Origin: Eutrigla gurnardus
Lineage: Eukaryota > Chordata > Actinopteri > Perciformes > Triglidae
Assembly: GCA_963514095.1 (NCBI GenBank)
Contig: OY741280.1
Span: forward strand, 6,773,464-6,837,463
DNA: 64,000 nucleotides
Direction: 5' to 3'
A model generated the notes under the pieces. It had not been told where the DNA came from. It did no database searches and saw only the letters and a list, made by a program, of their open reading frames with translations. Positions 1-11,581 of this stretch are shown here, piece after piece; within the stretch, counting starts at the first letter, position 1; every line of letters starts with the position of its first letter. The translations under genes and the position numbers were made by a program.

Positions 1-1006
1 TGGCACTCCTCCATCTGCTCTACGATGATTTGTTGTTGATGATTTGTTGTTAACACCTGGAGAGTCCTGGTTCTGCCACCGAAGAGGCCTCGTGGGTCCG
101 GGCCAAGACAGTCTGGCAGCTCTGCCGCGTCCATCAACAACACACGGCGGTGACGGGCCGCCAGCAGCAGCACTGGTGGATCAACGTTATTAACTTATCA
201 CACAAGGCCATACAACAACACCACATTTCCAACACTGGCCCTGTGAACGATTCCAATGTCTGTCAAGAAAATGAAATGTTTCATACAACCGTGATAAAAG
301 GAGGAAGCTCTCCTGGTTAAACCCAGCAGCCCTTGTATATGGGACAACTTCGCTACCAGGAGCCACATTCCTCCTCTTTTGGGTGCAAATGTCAAACCAT
401 ATTGGTATAATGGGAAAAACAAGAAAACATCCAGTTATTCCGACATATATTCACACATGACTGCTCCCACTGCCACACCATTTAAACACATTCAATTAGT
501 GTAATCAAGAGGGTTTCAATTGGATTTTGGATTCACTCCTCGTGAAGGCGGCTTTGCACCCAAGTGGGAAATACGTTGTCACACAAATTCCAGACATGGA
601 ATAAACCAGCGCCAGCTTTACAGATTCAACTACCTAAACGCAGCAGAACTGCCCTTCCAGCATCAAACTAGCACGGACGCCACAGTGACGGTAAATCTCA
701 AGTCCTAATCCCGCACACTGCTCATCATTCCCAAAAAAGTAATCACATTACTGTAACCGATAACGTGTTATTGCCCCCAATACTGTTGACGCCAGAAAAA
801 AACACGATGTGGAAAGATAGAGGGGGCAGGAGGAGCTGGAATTCAGCTTAGACCAGCACAATAAGGTGTGTTGGAGGCGACATTGCATTTCACCAACTTA
901 ACTCCCTTGGGGAGAAAATTGACTTCAGTTGCACAATGGCAGCCTTAACTCCTCCCTCGGTGATAAGAGGAAAGCATTTTTAGATAAAGAGAAGTAATCA
1001 CACTGC

Positions 1007-1008
<2 letters not shown>
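1..1008. other. Non-coding, no feature recognised
   Basis: Ordinary mixed-composition DNA. Only short reading frames occur on either strand, without codon bias or splice context. No repeat family was recognised before the AT microsatellite that follows. Confidence 0.5.

Positions 1009-1050
<42 letters not shown>
1009..1050. repeat. (AT)n microsatellite, left half
   Basis: About 21 uninterrupted AT units. The same tract resumes at 2123 beyond the hAT element, so the transposon appears to have landed inside a pre-existing AT array. Confidence 0.9.
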
Positions 1051-1053
<3 letters not shown>

Positions 1054-1286
1054 GGGTGTAACGGTACACAAAAATCTCGGTTCGGTACGTACCTCGGTTT
1101 TGAGGTCACGGTTCGGTTCATTTTCGGTACAGTAAGAAAACAAAATGCAAAATATAAATGTGCTAGTTGTTTATTACTTTCGTGCTTTTAACAGTAGGAA
1201 CATGCACTGGAGCTAGAATGCTGCTCAAAAATATAAATACAAGTATTTAAAATATTTATTTAAAAAATAAAAATAAATAAAAATAA

Positions 1287-1453
1287 CAGACTGTTTCTTT
1301 AAAAAAAATATTTTCTCCATCTGATGTGCAAAATTGAACAGTTGCAACACTAAATAGTTTCAAGTTGTTGCTCAGATTAAATAACATGAATAAGGCTCAG
1401 ACTGTTTTTTTAAAAACAAATCTTTTCTCCATCTGATGTGCAAAATTGAACAG
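1287..1453. repeat. 55-bp direct repeat inside the hAT element
   Basis: Two near-identical copies, 1287-1341 and 1398-1453, begin CAGACTGTTT and end AAAATTGAACAG. They are offset by 111 bp and differ mainly in a poly-A/T stretch. This is an internal duplication of the transposon with unknown function. Confidence 0.75.
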
Positions 1454-1499
1454 GGCAGGGAGAGGCTGTTTAAATGCGGTGGGGAGCTGTGTTTGCACT

Positions 1500-1715
1500 A
1501 AAGGCGGGTCCACACCGGACCGACTGCCCGACTCGCGTCGGTAAATGAAGTCGGGCTACTTAATATGGCCGACTCGAATGGCGGATTACACATTTGAATC
1601 GGCTGAAATGAACGCCGACGTGGGCCGATTCGAGCGACCACACCAAGGAGACTCATGTAACGGACGCCGACTCTCTCAAAGACGCCGATTTTCGGTCCGG
1701 TGTGGACCCGCCTTT
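1500..1715. mobile_element. Small MITE nested in the hAT element
   Basis: A perfect inverted repeat of about 21-22 bp, starting AAGGCGGGTCCACACCGGAC, bounds 1500-1715. A TA dinucleotide lies outside each end (1499-1500 and 1715-1716). The element is about 215 bp and GC-rich, unlike the AT-rich sequence around it, with no coding capacity. TA duplication suggests a Tc1/mariner-like or related family, but the family is not established. It lies immediately after the BED-finger remnant, so it inserted after, or while, that coding region was decaying. Confidence 0.75.
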
Positions 1716-1930
1716 ACGCTCGTCTTTCTCCTCGTTGTAGTGATGTTCACGTGGGGGTGGTGCCGTTTCAAATGCGTCAACAGGTTTGACGTGTTGCCAG
1801 AAACATACCCGACCTCACATGAACAATGTCGGCAAACCGCTTTGCCGAAGTGTTCCCAAACAGGAGACCTTAATGTCGCGGGAGGGTCCTCCAACTCTGG
1901 CTTGTTGCCAACGCTAGCGGCATTAGCCAT
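1716..1930 (-). pseudogene. BED-type zinc finger remnant of a hAT transposase
   Basis: Reading the minus strand from 1930 gives a short protein with the BED finger order: an aromatic VWEHFG block, then a CRHC pair, then SNLLTHLKRHHP supplying the two histidines. This CxxC...HxxxH arrangement is typical of the DNA-binding N-terminus of ZBED/hAT transposases. The frame continues into the nested MITE and stops near 1676 with no transposase core. It is a domain relic and unlikely to be an active gene. An ATG is present at the start of the frame. Confidence 0.7.
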
Positions 1931-2122
1931 GACGTCCGCTACTACTGCTGTTTATTGTGTCGCGGTGTGCGCAACTGCGCATGTGCGGCTGCAGCATGCT
2001 CCACAAATGCGGTCCTCTACTTAATATGTCCGTATGGAAACTCGTTCGGTACGCCTCCGTTCCGAACCGAGCACCCCGTACCGAAACGGTTCAATACAAA
2101 TACATGTACCGTTACACCCCTA

Positions 2123-2159
<37 letters not shown>

Positions 2160-2160
2160 T
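2123..2160. repeat. (AT)n/(AC)n microsatellite, right half
   Basis: Alternating AT passes into about 11 AC units directly beside the right end of the hAT element. It continues the AT tract at 1009-1050. Confidence 0.85.
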
Positions 2161-3496
2161 GATATATACTCCGGACTCTCTCAGCTGTTCACTGGCCCTT
2201 CCGAAGTCCCAAACTCAAGAAGTCTTTAGTTGTGATGATTAAAAGTAAAATGTTAATTCCGATGAAAACACCTCTACGAGTGTGCTTTAGCCACGCTGCC
2301 AATAAAATTCTCAGAGACAAAAACGACTGGCGACTAACAGCGGAGGCAATTAAAATCTCTCCAAAGCCATCAAAGTGTGAGGAAGGAAAGGCCCAACTGC
2401 CTTCCACCTGAGGCGCTTCGCTCTCCCTCGCCGCGTCTGACTGAAAGCATCCATACATTTCATGCTCGGTCCATCCATTTTAAACCAGAAGGCAGAAACA
2501 AGCTCACGTTTGCAATATGCCACCCAACGAACGCTGGCACAGAAGAGGGGGGAGTGAAACGCAGTCTGTAGTTCATTATTGCAAATCGGTCATTTTTAAT
2601 CAATTTCCAGCGTAATTGCGTCCATTCAGCCAAAAAGACAGTTAAAGATCTAGATTGTGGGCTCGCAGCTCCGAGGACTCGCCTGGAAAACAACATGGAG
2701 CTCCACTGATAGATCCCTCCGATTGTTCTTCCTTTTATGAAACGGATGTCGAAACAAGGCTTGTTCCCTTTGCCATCTCATTATCACAAGCTATAATTAC
2801 AGGGTGTACTCATTTTCGTGAACAACGCGTAGCCATTATGCCATTGTTGTATTACAGATTCTTGTGTTATTTCCTCCAGAACATCCGCATTTCATCATTT
2901 GCCTTTTGTGCGAGCACACGCTCCATTTTCTCCATTTACAGCCTCCACGTTTGCCCCAGGAGAGCAGTTTGTGTCAGGCTCTTTTGTGTTGGATTAACAC
3001 CCAAGCCAGATCCACGTCGCTACACACCGAGGACCCCCCCCCCCCCCCATGAAGGCCCAGCTTCTCGTATCGGAGTCCATTTGAGTGCGGCCTTTTTCGA
3101 GCTCACCTCCTACCGATCTCCAATCTCAGAGTGATTGGAGTGGCGTGTCCGTGCTGCTTCTACTCTAATACTGAAGCATTTGTCTGAATACAACAGAAGT
3201 AGTAAATTGCACGATACAAATAGCTGGCAGCCCTAGCAAATGTTGAAACTTCAAAAGTAGCAACAAGTGGTGTGAACGTCAAAGAAATCAAAATCAGCCT
3301 GTTATCACGTGGTTCAAGGATCGCCACAACATGGCTACCATCACTCCACAACGTAGAAAAAGCTCATCATGTCTGCATGAGATATATTGGGATTTCCTTT
3401 AGAAACTTTTAAAACAGAAATGATTGGATATCGGCAGCTCTGTGTGTATCCTGGAAACACTGGCCTGGGTGTTGCTGACATTTTCACTTCTAGTTG
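2161..3496. other. Non-coding, with a C homopolymer
   Basis: No gene was recognised. A run of C residues lies near 3035-3049. Overlapping short frames here show no family resemblance. Confidence 0.4.
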
Positions 3497-3724
3497 GAGG
3501 CGCAATGATTAGTCAATGAATCGATAAGTCGACAGGAAATGAATCAACAACCATTTTGAGTCGAGTCATGCTCTGGCTTGCTCGGCCCTGTTTGGGTGTC
3601 GGACCGCTGGTTAAACAGAAAACAAGATGGACATTTTCATAATTTTTCTGACATTTTACAGACCAAAAGGACTAATCGATTCACTAAGAAAAAAAAATAT
3701 GAAAATAATCATTAGATGCAGCAC
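3497..3724. repeat. Dispersed fish repeat with AATGATTAGTC / AATAATCATTAG ends
   Basis: The left boundary reads GCAATGATTAGTCAATGAATCG and the right boundary reads GAAAATAATCATTAGATGC, which are degenerate inverted complements. From general knowledge, this resembles a MITE-like family found throughout fish genomes, with ends of the type CTGCAACTAACGATTATTTTC. The copy is old and has no coding capacity. Confidence 0.5.
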
Positions 3725-6154
3725 AAGGGCCAATGTGATTCCTTCGTTTGATGAATAGAAAAAAGCAGCCGTTGAAAGATTTAAAATGACTCAAACCTGC
3801 CCAATGATCAAGTAAACAAGATTGCAAATCTGCTCATACAAGGTGCAACACAGCAGCTTCGTCTTGACCTACGACCTCCTACGTGGACACTTTCCCACCG
3901 AACACACAAACTGCCCGTAGGCCAGCTGGTGTCTTCTCCCTTGTCCTCTCCCATAAGACAGTTGGCTTGTTACATTAGATCTTTGCCTCCAGGACCAACT
4001 CGATCCTGGAGAGCAGGGAGTGGCTCGCTGCACGTCTGTTCGGCAACTGGTTTAGGTGGCCACGTAACCGATACCCACAGAGTATTTATAACGGGGCTAC
4101 GACGCGCAGCACCAGTTGCAAAGCATTCTTGGGACAAACCAACTGTCACTTTTACTTGAGACCAGACAGGGAGTGACCAGAGCCCCCGCCCCCCTCCACC
4201 CCTACTCAAAAGTCAAGGTTCGGGGGGCCTTCGCCATTCAGATTTAACTCACCACAGGCAAACCGAAAGGATTTGAACCTCAGATACGGGGATTGTGGCT
4301 GAAAAATAATCTCAGTTTTCCTCTCTTCACATTGAAAAGCTACTCCTGTCAACCAGTTTAACAACACAGAAGATATCTGTATCGGCTGCTTTTTATTGTG
4401 GTGCACAACGTCGACATTACCGATTCACCCCCCCCCCCCATACCGATACGTGATTTGTTCCTCCCAAAATGCCACAGACGGCTGATTTCCCCCCACAAAC
4501 CAGTCGAGCGACTCATCATCCGCATCAGCAACATCATTATGCAACATGTTCCATCAATACTATTAACATGCAGAGAGAGGAGCTCGTTTCATAGACCTCA
4601 GCAACCAATACAACACCCATGAGGGACGGCTCAATCATGGGATTTACATTGGCTGGCATTCAAGGCTGTTTGCACACCTGCTGATGCCTGAGCATGGATA
4701 CATGACAGTGGACGTCATGATGCTGAATGCACTTGGGCAAAGATAAGACAGGCAGAGAGACACAGAGAGAGACAGAGAGACAGACAGAGAGAGAGTGGGG
4801 GGTTCAGGTGGCAGATAATGAATGAATCCTCTTTCGTTTCGAAGATCCTCAGCAAACACAGTAAAACCACCAACACCAGAGTCTTGCGATGTAACGATGC
4901 TGTGATTTTTTAACTCCACATTTATTCCACATTTCTCGACCCGCGTGCGCGTTAACGTTTCACGCCGCGCACGAGGGAGAAAGTTCACGCCACCGAATGA
5001 AGCCGGAGTCCGATTTGAACCGCTGAACGCAACTTTTTATTAAGTCGCAGATCCAAAAAAAAAAAAGAAGCGCGACGCCGACTCAAGGTGGGTCTGCGGG
5101 AGATCAACTTTAAACACAGCGAGATGGAGCAGGTGATCGCTGCCCCCCACTATAAAATAAAAATCACACATTTATTTCCCCGTCATTTCTTTTGTTTGTT
5201 TTGTTTTACCTGTTGGCCCCTCCATGCTGTCTGCGTAGATCCGGACGGCCACCATCAATATCAACGCTGCTGAATGCATGTTGGCAGAAGAAGTAAAGTC
5301 CAGCTTGTTTGTTTGTTTGTTTGCGTTGCAGGAAAATCCTAAAGCAAACTCCGGGTGCGGGACTGGAGAGAAGTTGTGCGCTCGGCTCCGTTCATCGCTG
5401 GATCCCGGCTGCTCCCTCCTCCTCAGCCCGCACAGGGAGCATCTGATCTGGAGCTAAAGCGTTCAAAAAATAGCACCCCTTTCCTGTAACGGCTCCGCTA
5501 CTTTCTTCTTCTTTTTTTTTTTTTCTATCTCCTTTTTTTTTTTGCACCGTCAAGCGAGCAAGTGGGGACGCGGGAGTGCGGGACTGCGGCGCCTCCATGT
5601 GGCGAGGAGGTGGAACTCACATCTCCCTCCCCCCAAAAAAATGTCTCGGACTGCACAAACACATCATACTGTCACGTTAGAGGGGACATTTCCCCCCAGT
5701 GTGTGTGTGTGTGTGTGTGTGTTTGTTTAATGCTCCTGTCCCTCTCCATTATCATGCTACAGTCACCAGAGTATACTGTGCTGCAGGAAGCACCTGCCAC
5801 TGTATTTTGTCATTAATATGAGAGAGGAGTGGCGTCGTGTTTTAGCTGGGCTGCTCGGCTTTAAGCCCTGGGGTGAAAAGCCTGCAGCAGAGTCCGCCAC
5901 CGAATCCCTTCATCCAGCTCCAGCAGTTGACTCCTCAAGACCTTCGGCCTTGTTTTTTTTTTTTGCAGAAAATATTTATTTAGCCTTTTTTATGGAAAAT
6001 ATTCAGGAATAAAATTCAGATTTTTTTTTATTCCTAAGCACCGGTTTAGATCTAAAATGGGATTTAAATCTTGCCTCAAGCTCCAAGTCTATTGTGAATG
6101 TGCATGTGTGAGGAATATTTACTGTCATGCTGTTTGCCGCATGACAGCAAGTAA
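3725..6154. other. Non-coding; includes a GC/CpG-richer block at about 4930-5640
   Basis: No protein family was recognised. Roughly 4930-5640 is richer in CpG and contains poly-T/poly-A and GTTT repeats, so it could be a promoter or first exon of a gene lying mostly outside the window. No confirmed splice donor or start codon supports that. A (GT)n tract lies at 5699-5722. Confidence 0.35.
5699..5722. repeat. (GT)n microsatellite
   Basis: Uninterrupted GT dinucleotides, about 12 units, followed by GTTT. Confidence 0.85.
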
Positions 6155-6559
6155 CAGAGGCGGGAGCGCAAATACTTTGTTACTGTACTTAAGTAGAAAG
6201 AAGTAGTATCTGTACTTTTATGGAGTATTTATTTTTACTTTTCCTCCACTACATTTTAAAGCAAAAGTCTGTACCTATTTTTTAATACATTTGAGGGGAA
6301 TTACTGATTTTTGTTTTCTTATTAAGAAAGAAAGAGATTCCGTTAGCTTTGCAAAACACAAAAAAAACAGCCAGTAGAAATGTCCTTCATAGGGATACCT
6401 TTTACTTTTTACTTACATAGTAAGTAACATTTTAGAGCCTGTAGCTACTTTTTCACTTTTACTTGAGTAAAGAATTGAATCAGTACTCCTTTTAGTCTTT
6501 CTGAACAAGTATGTGTACTTCTACTTCAGTATATAATGTCTGCACTTTTGACACCTCTG
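6155..6559. mobile_element. hAT-type MITE, 405 bp
   Basis: The left end starts CAGAGGCGGG and the right end finishes CACCTCTG, giving an imperfect CAGAGGYG terminal repeat. The flanks are GCAAGTAA (6147-6154) and GCAAGTAG (6560-6567), a 7-of-8 match at the 8-bp length expected for hAT target duplications. The interior is rich in TACTTTTACTT and AGTACTTTT motifs, characteristic of a very abundant fish MITE family (general knowledge). There is no coding capacity. Confidence 0.75.
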
Positions 6560-8512
6560 GCAAGTAGTGAGAGTGAAACAATCAGTACACACAACAACAA
6601 AACACTGCAGCTGGATCTGACTGACCTCCTAGGGGGCACCATGCCCCCCCATCACAGATGTATGTTAATTTTTAGTTACTTATCTCAAACTTTTCTCTGT
6701 CTTCTCACTTAAAGTCCCCCTGGGCAAACATGTGAGATGGGCCCCTATTAACCCCTACAACCTCTTTTCCTTCAGCCTCAGTCTTGGCATTTAGGTGCAA
6801 CCTCAGGCCTAAACACGGGGTCCGAACAAATGCCAAACAATCTATTTAAGGCTTGGAAATCCATGACTATTAAACAAATAAAATAACATCCTCGGAATGA
6901 AAATTGATTTAACCGTATAGACTCTTTGTCAAGTCTAGTTTGGAGGGAAAGGGCTGAGGAGTCGAAATGAGGGGTCAGGGGGTCAGGGGTCACTGCTGTG
7001 TGTGAAGGAATGCATGTAAATTATCATACATGGTGCAATTTCTCTGTATGTAAGTTACACAGATGTAACTCCAGTTCTGTCAGTATGTGTGCAGCCCAGC
7101 TGTCGCTAAAACGGATGAAAACGCTGTTGCTGTGGGGAATAAATGAATGAAAGCGCCATACAGCCTGATGATGAACAACATGCATGCTGCATTGCAGCGG
7201 TGCAGTCAGTGAGCTCCAGCTGGACTCCTGTTGACCTTGAGGCCTGAAATGGAGATTGAACACCAACTTTGACTAGAACTTCTTCAAAACAGGACTGCGA
7301 AGACGTGCCGTTGGTGAGTCAGATCACATGTATGTTACAAAGGTTTGACAACTTATAAGAGCTTGACTTTTTTGGTGTCAAGCCTCCTTGGGTGTGAAAC
7401 TCAAACCCCCTGGTCTCGGTATTGATCCAGTCCAGTAAACGAGTCCTGAACCTTGGCAGCTGGAATGGTTGAGCGGGAATGTAATGACCCGGCCTGTCCG
7501 GATACTTTTATCCCCCGGCTTTTTCCATTTTCCACGGGGTCGTTCCAAAGTGACAGGGCCACAGTTTGGTGTTCGGTGGATAAATAGCTCCGAATACACC
7601 CCGCGATGGTCACCCAGGCTTTTATTTCCAAACTCATCAACACACTGCAGGGTGAAGTGCAGCCAACTTTTTTTCCCTATACCTGTTAAATTTGTGCAGT
7701 GGCCCAAATCCACTTGGCTGTGGCTGCGGATGGCACCGGGCCATCCTGCTGTTTGCTACTGGACTACTGGCTGCTTCAAAGACAGGAGGAGCTGGATCAG
7801 GACTCTTTATCACCTCCTGCCTATGAAATATTGATTTTGTAGCCTCTGGGCTTTTAACTTGTGTCTGGGAGATATTTATTTCTTAGAGGATGATAGCGGG
7901 GGGCATATTGTGAGCTTGCTTCATTTGCCAGGCCGTAATAATTCACTGTGCATTTTTAAAACTGTTGGGAGAGGTTGATATATCGGTGTCTGTGATATAG
8001 TGGTCCACATGCCCTTCAAATCTAATAACTTCCTCTGTGCTTACATTAACCGCTCACTCATAAAGTTCTTATAGTACGTGTTATATAACAAGTTAATTTC
8101 AAGTCAGCCGCGTCACCGGTGATATAACTGGAAACTATAAAGGTGGTAAACTCGGAGCTCCAGCTGGTGATTGTCATCAGACAAACACCCACCAGATGGA
8201 ACAGTCAATTAAATCGGACACAGCGAAATCAATTTATCCGTTTCCATGCTTCAAAGGCTATTTTTAGCGTTTATAATCATTTAACTGTACTTAACAGTAA
8301 TAATAACTCTCTCATATCAGGGTTAAAGTTGAACTGGACGTTGAATTCTCCTGTGAAGAAGTAGTCAATGATACAGCAGCTATGTGTGCATCATTTCCAC
8401 CATTTTCCAAAAGAGGATGAAACCGTTGCTTTGGACATATTTGTAGAACCGGCTTCTAGAAGCAACTTCTGCGGTGTGCTACTGATGTGTGAAAGCAACT
8501 CCCTATAGGCTA
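6560..8512. other. Non-coding, nothing recognised
   Basis: Several frames of 70-120 codons overlap on both strands around 7370-7830. None shows domain motifs or splice structure, and the opposing frames look like chance. Confidence 0.4.
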
Positions 8513-9640
8513 TGAATACAATATCATACGATGCAATGCGATACGATGCTGTACGATGCGATATGATACGATACGATGCAATACGATATGATGCAATAAG
8601 ATGTGATACGATGTGATACGATGCGATACAATATGATGCGATGTGATACGATGCGATACGATGCGATACGATATGATGCGATATGATACGATGTGATACG
8701 ATGTGATACGATGTGATACGATACGATACGATGTGATACGATGTGATACGATGTGATACGATACGATGCGATACAATACGATGTGATACAATGTGATACG
8801 ATGTGATACGATGTGATACGATACGATACGATGTGATACGATGTGATACGATACGATGTGATACGATACGATGTGATACGATACGATGCGATGCGATACA
8901 ATACGATGTGATACGATGTGATACGATGTGATACGATACGATACGATGTGATACGATGTGATACGATGTGATACGATACGATACGATGTGATACGATGCG
9001 ATGCGATACAATACGATGTGATACGATGTGATACGATACGATACGATGTGATACGATACGATGCGATGCGATACAATACGATATGATGCGATATGATACG
9101 ATACGATGCAATACGATATGATGCAATAAGATGTGATACGATGCGATACGATGCGATACGATGCGATACGATGCGATACGATGCGATACGATATGATGCG
9201 ATATGATACGATGCAATGCGATACGATGCTGTACGATGCGATATGATACGATGCAATACGATATGATGCAATAAGATGTGATACGATGTGATACGATACG
9301 ATATGATGCGATGCGATGCGATACAATACGATGTGATACGATGCGATGCGATGCGATACAATACGATGTGATACGATGCGATGTGATGCGATACGATACG
9401 ATGCAATGCAATGCGATGCGATACAATACGATGTAATACGATGCAATAGGATACGATGCGATGTGATGCGATATGATACGATGCAATGCCATACGATGCG
9501 ATTCGATACTATGTGATTTGATGCGATTTGATGTGATTTGATGCGATGCGATGCAATGCAAAGCGATGCGGATCAGTACGACATGACACATGATGATACA
9601 AGGCAAAGCGATGTGAAGCAAAGTGATCCTTTCAAACATC
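8513..9640. repeat. Pentanucleotide satellite (GATAC/GATGC/GATGT), about 1.1 kb
   Basis: The whole stretch is built from 5-bp units of the form GATRY, chiefly GATAC, GATGC and GATGT, with occasional CAATA or AATAA variants. It becomes degenerate after about 9480. The units lack stop codons in all three minus-strand frames, so long artificial frames of about 300-370 codons rich in His, Ile, Ser, Arg and Tyr run through it. These are not genes. Longer blocks recur: the variant GCTGTACGATGCGATATG occurs near 8548 and again near 9228, and GCAATAAGATGTGATACG occurs near 8592, 9122 and 9269. This indicates higher-order duplication on top of the pentamer. Confidence 0.95.
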
Positions 9641-11555
9641 ATGTAGGCTTACACTGAAATTCATTCTACGTCCTTAGGCAGTTCCATTCAATGAATTAAC
9701 ATAGGGTTACTGTTCATATTGTTACATACAGCGATTGTGCAGGTGTGCAGAGATGGGAATGTGAGCAGGGTGGGAACTTCTCTCTTCTCTTTTTTCCCAT
9801 TCCTTGCACAACCTCTTGTGTGTACAACTGAGCGCAACACTACGAATGTCATCCAATAAGCAATGCGTGTGCTAGTATCCCCATATTTAGAATATTCTTG
9901 TGGTTTGTCCCTCTCTATGACAGCAGATTTGCAAAAATAATACTTTTTTTATTTGACTTCACTAGTCGAAGGCAGATAAGTGAGTGTCCCCTGCACGGTG
10001 TCACAGATATGTGTCCCCCCCAGAGAGGACTGTGCTCTGTGCCTTCTCCCTTGACTGCACACAGCTCAGGTCGACCTAACAGAATTCCTCTGCTGCAGTT
10101 GTTTCTGCGTTACATTGGGAGTGATTTAATATGAGCGGAAAGGTAAACGAAGGGTTGCAGAGGAAGCTTTTGAGCAAGCGGATGCCGAGCTGCTGCAGTG
10201 GCACTTTCTTCTGTCATGCAGTGCTGAAGTCAAGCCTTTAGCAGTGGTTTTTATTATCCACGATATGTTCTGTAAACAGGCAGCTCAGAAGACACAAGTC
10301 ACAGGTCAACCTCCGGTCTCGGCTGTTTCATAATTCATCAAGGCAGCAACGCGGCTCGCGGCTCACGTCTGCTTCCCCTCGTTACTGACAGACTTGCATA
10401 GATGAGATCTGCTGGCATTTTAGCATATAAACACTGCCTGCTTTTCACGCTGAGGTGGCTTCAGTTTAATAAACCGTGTGGCAAAACAATCACACCGGAT
10501 TGTGCTTTGCTCTACGCCCCGCTGATTTTTGTTTAGTAGTCGGCAAAGATTATCTCCTGACAAACCTGAACCGGCACGGAGAACTTAACATATGCTGTAG
10601 TTCTTTTAATGTTCTTCGGTTGCTCATTTTTCACGGATGTGATAATGCGCGGTAAGGACTGATTGCCTCAATTATGCAGACGTTTGGCCATTCGGCACAT
10701 ATTTGTGCCGGCATCCGTTTCAGGGAGTAGTGTGGGTGGGATTAAATGGATTCATGGCTTTACTTGCAGTATTACAAACAAACACAATGTGGGGCTTACC
10801 AATCAAGAACACACACTGACTGCCTCTTGGCGCACAAAACAAGCGTCCCGTCAAAAGAAAGTAGCCCCAAGGTTGATCAGGGAACTTGGAGTTGATTCTT
10901 TGTGGCCTTCAATGTGTGAAAGTAGATCGATTAAAAATGTGTCCCGTCATTTAAAAGCGTAACGTCTCTTATATGTTCCCAGCTTTGGAATGTCACTTTT
11001 CCGATGTGTTTTTGTCACTCATCTGGAGTTGTCCTTGAAACATCACCCAGCCGGAGGATGAGGTAAGCAGCGTCTAAGTTTTGGTAGCACACCATTATTC
11101 AGTCTGACATTGCCTGTTTTGTTAGTTGTTCTCTGTGGGGGAGGACTAGATTTGCCCTTCCTAATGACGGACTTGTTTTGCACCGCTGCTCATTTACAGT
11201 CTGTGTGAAGTTTGCAGTTAATAAGACAACAAATTAAAATTCCTTACATGTGGCGATGTATATTCACCGCATGCCTTGCTGGAGGAGAATCTGATCATGA
11301 GAATGCATGAGCCAAACAAAGCAAAAATACATACTACTTCCATCTGTTCTAACCCTTGCTAACACTTGCAAACCCACAGTGGTTATAACAGTATTAGCTA
11401 ATGTCCAGCCAACACGTTGTCATGCCAACTCGACACACACTGACGCTTTGGCAAAACCTTTTAACGCAGTGGGTAGCTCAAACAAACTAAAAAAATAAAA
11501 ATAACTACGAAAACTATGTAAAACCTAAGCAACGTATCATAACACTTCTCAAACT

Positions 11556-11581
11556 CCCCCCCCCCCCCCCCCCCCCCCCCC
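11556..11581. repeat. Poly-C tract, 26 bp
   Basis: Twenty-six consecutive C residues. G-rich on the minus strand, so a possible quadruplex former. Length may be affected by sequencing error. Confidence 0.85.

Larger units (their letters stand above)
1051..2122 (-). mobile_element. Non-autonomous hAT-type DNA transposon with BED-finger remnant
   Basis: The ends are perfect 18-bp inverted repeats: TAGGGGTGTAACGGTACA at 1051-1068 and its complement at 2105-2122. The flanking eight bases read ATATATAT on both sides. This fits the 8-bp target duplication of hAT elements, although the AT-rich site makes the duplication less diagnostic. The interior carries a remnant of a transposase N-terminus on the minus strand, a 55-bp direct repeat (1287-1341 and 1398-1453) and a nested MITE. 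No catalytic hAT transposase domain is visible, so the copy cannot encode its own mobilisation. It is most likely an internally deleted derivative of a ZBED-type hAT element. Confidence 0.85.

Noticed and set aside
7378..7834. Overlapping frames of 110-120 codons on both strands
   Set aside because: Opposing frames with no motifs, splice sites or codon bias.
8391..9642. Three minus-strand frames of about 300-370 codons rich in HRIVSHRI-type repeats
   Set aside because: They are read-throughs of the pentanucleotide satellite, which lacks stop codons in those frames; not genes.
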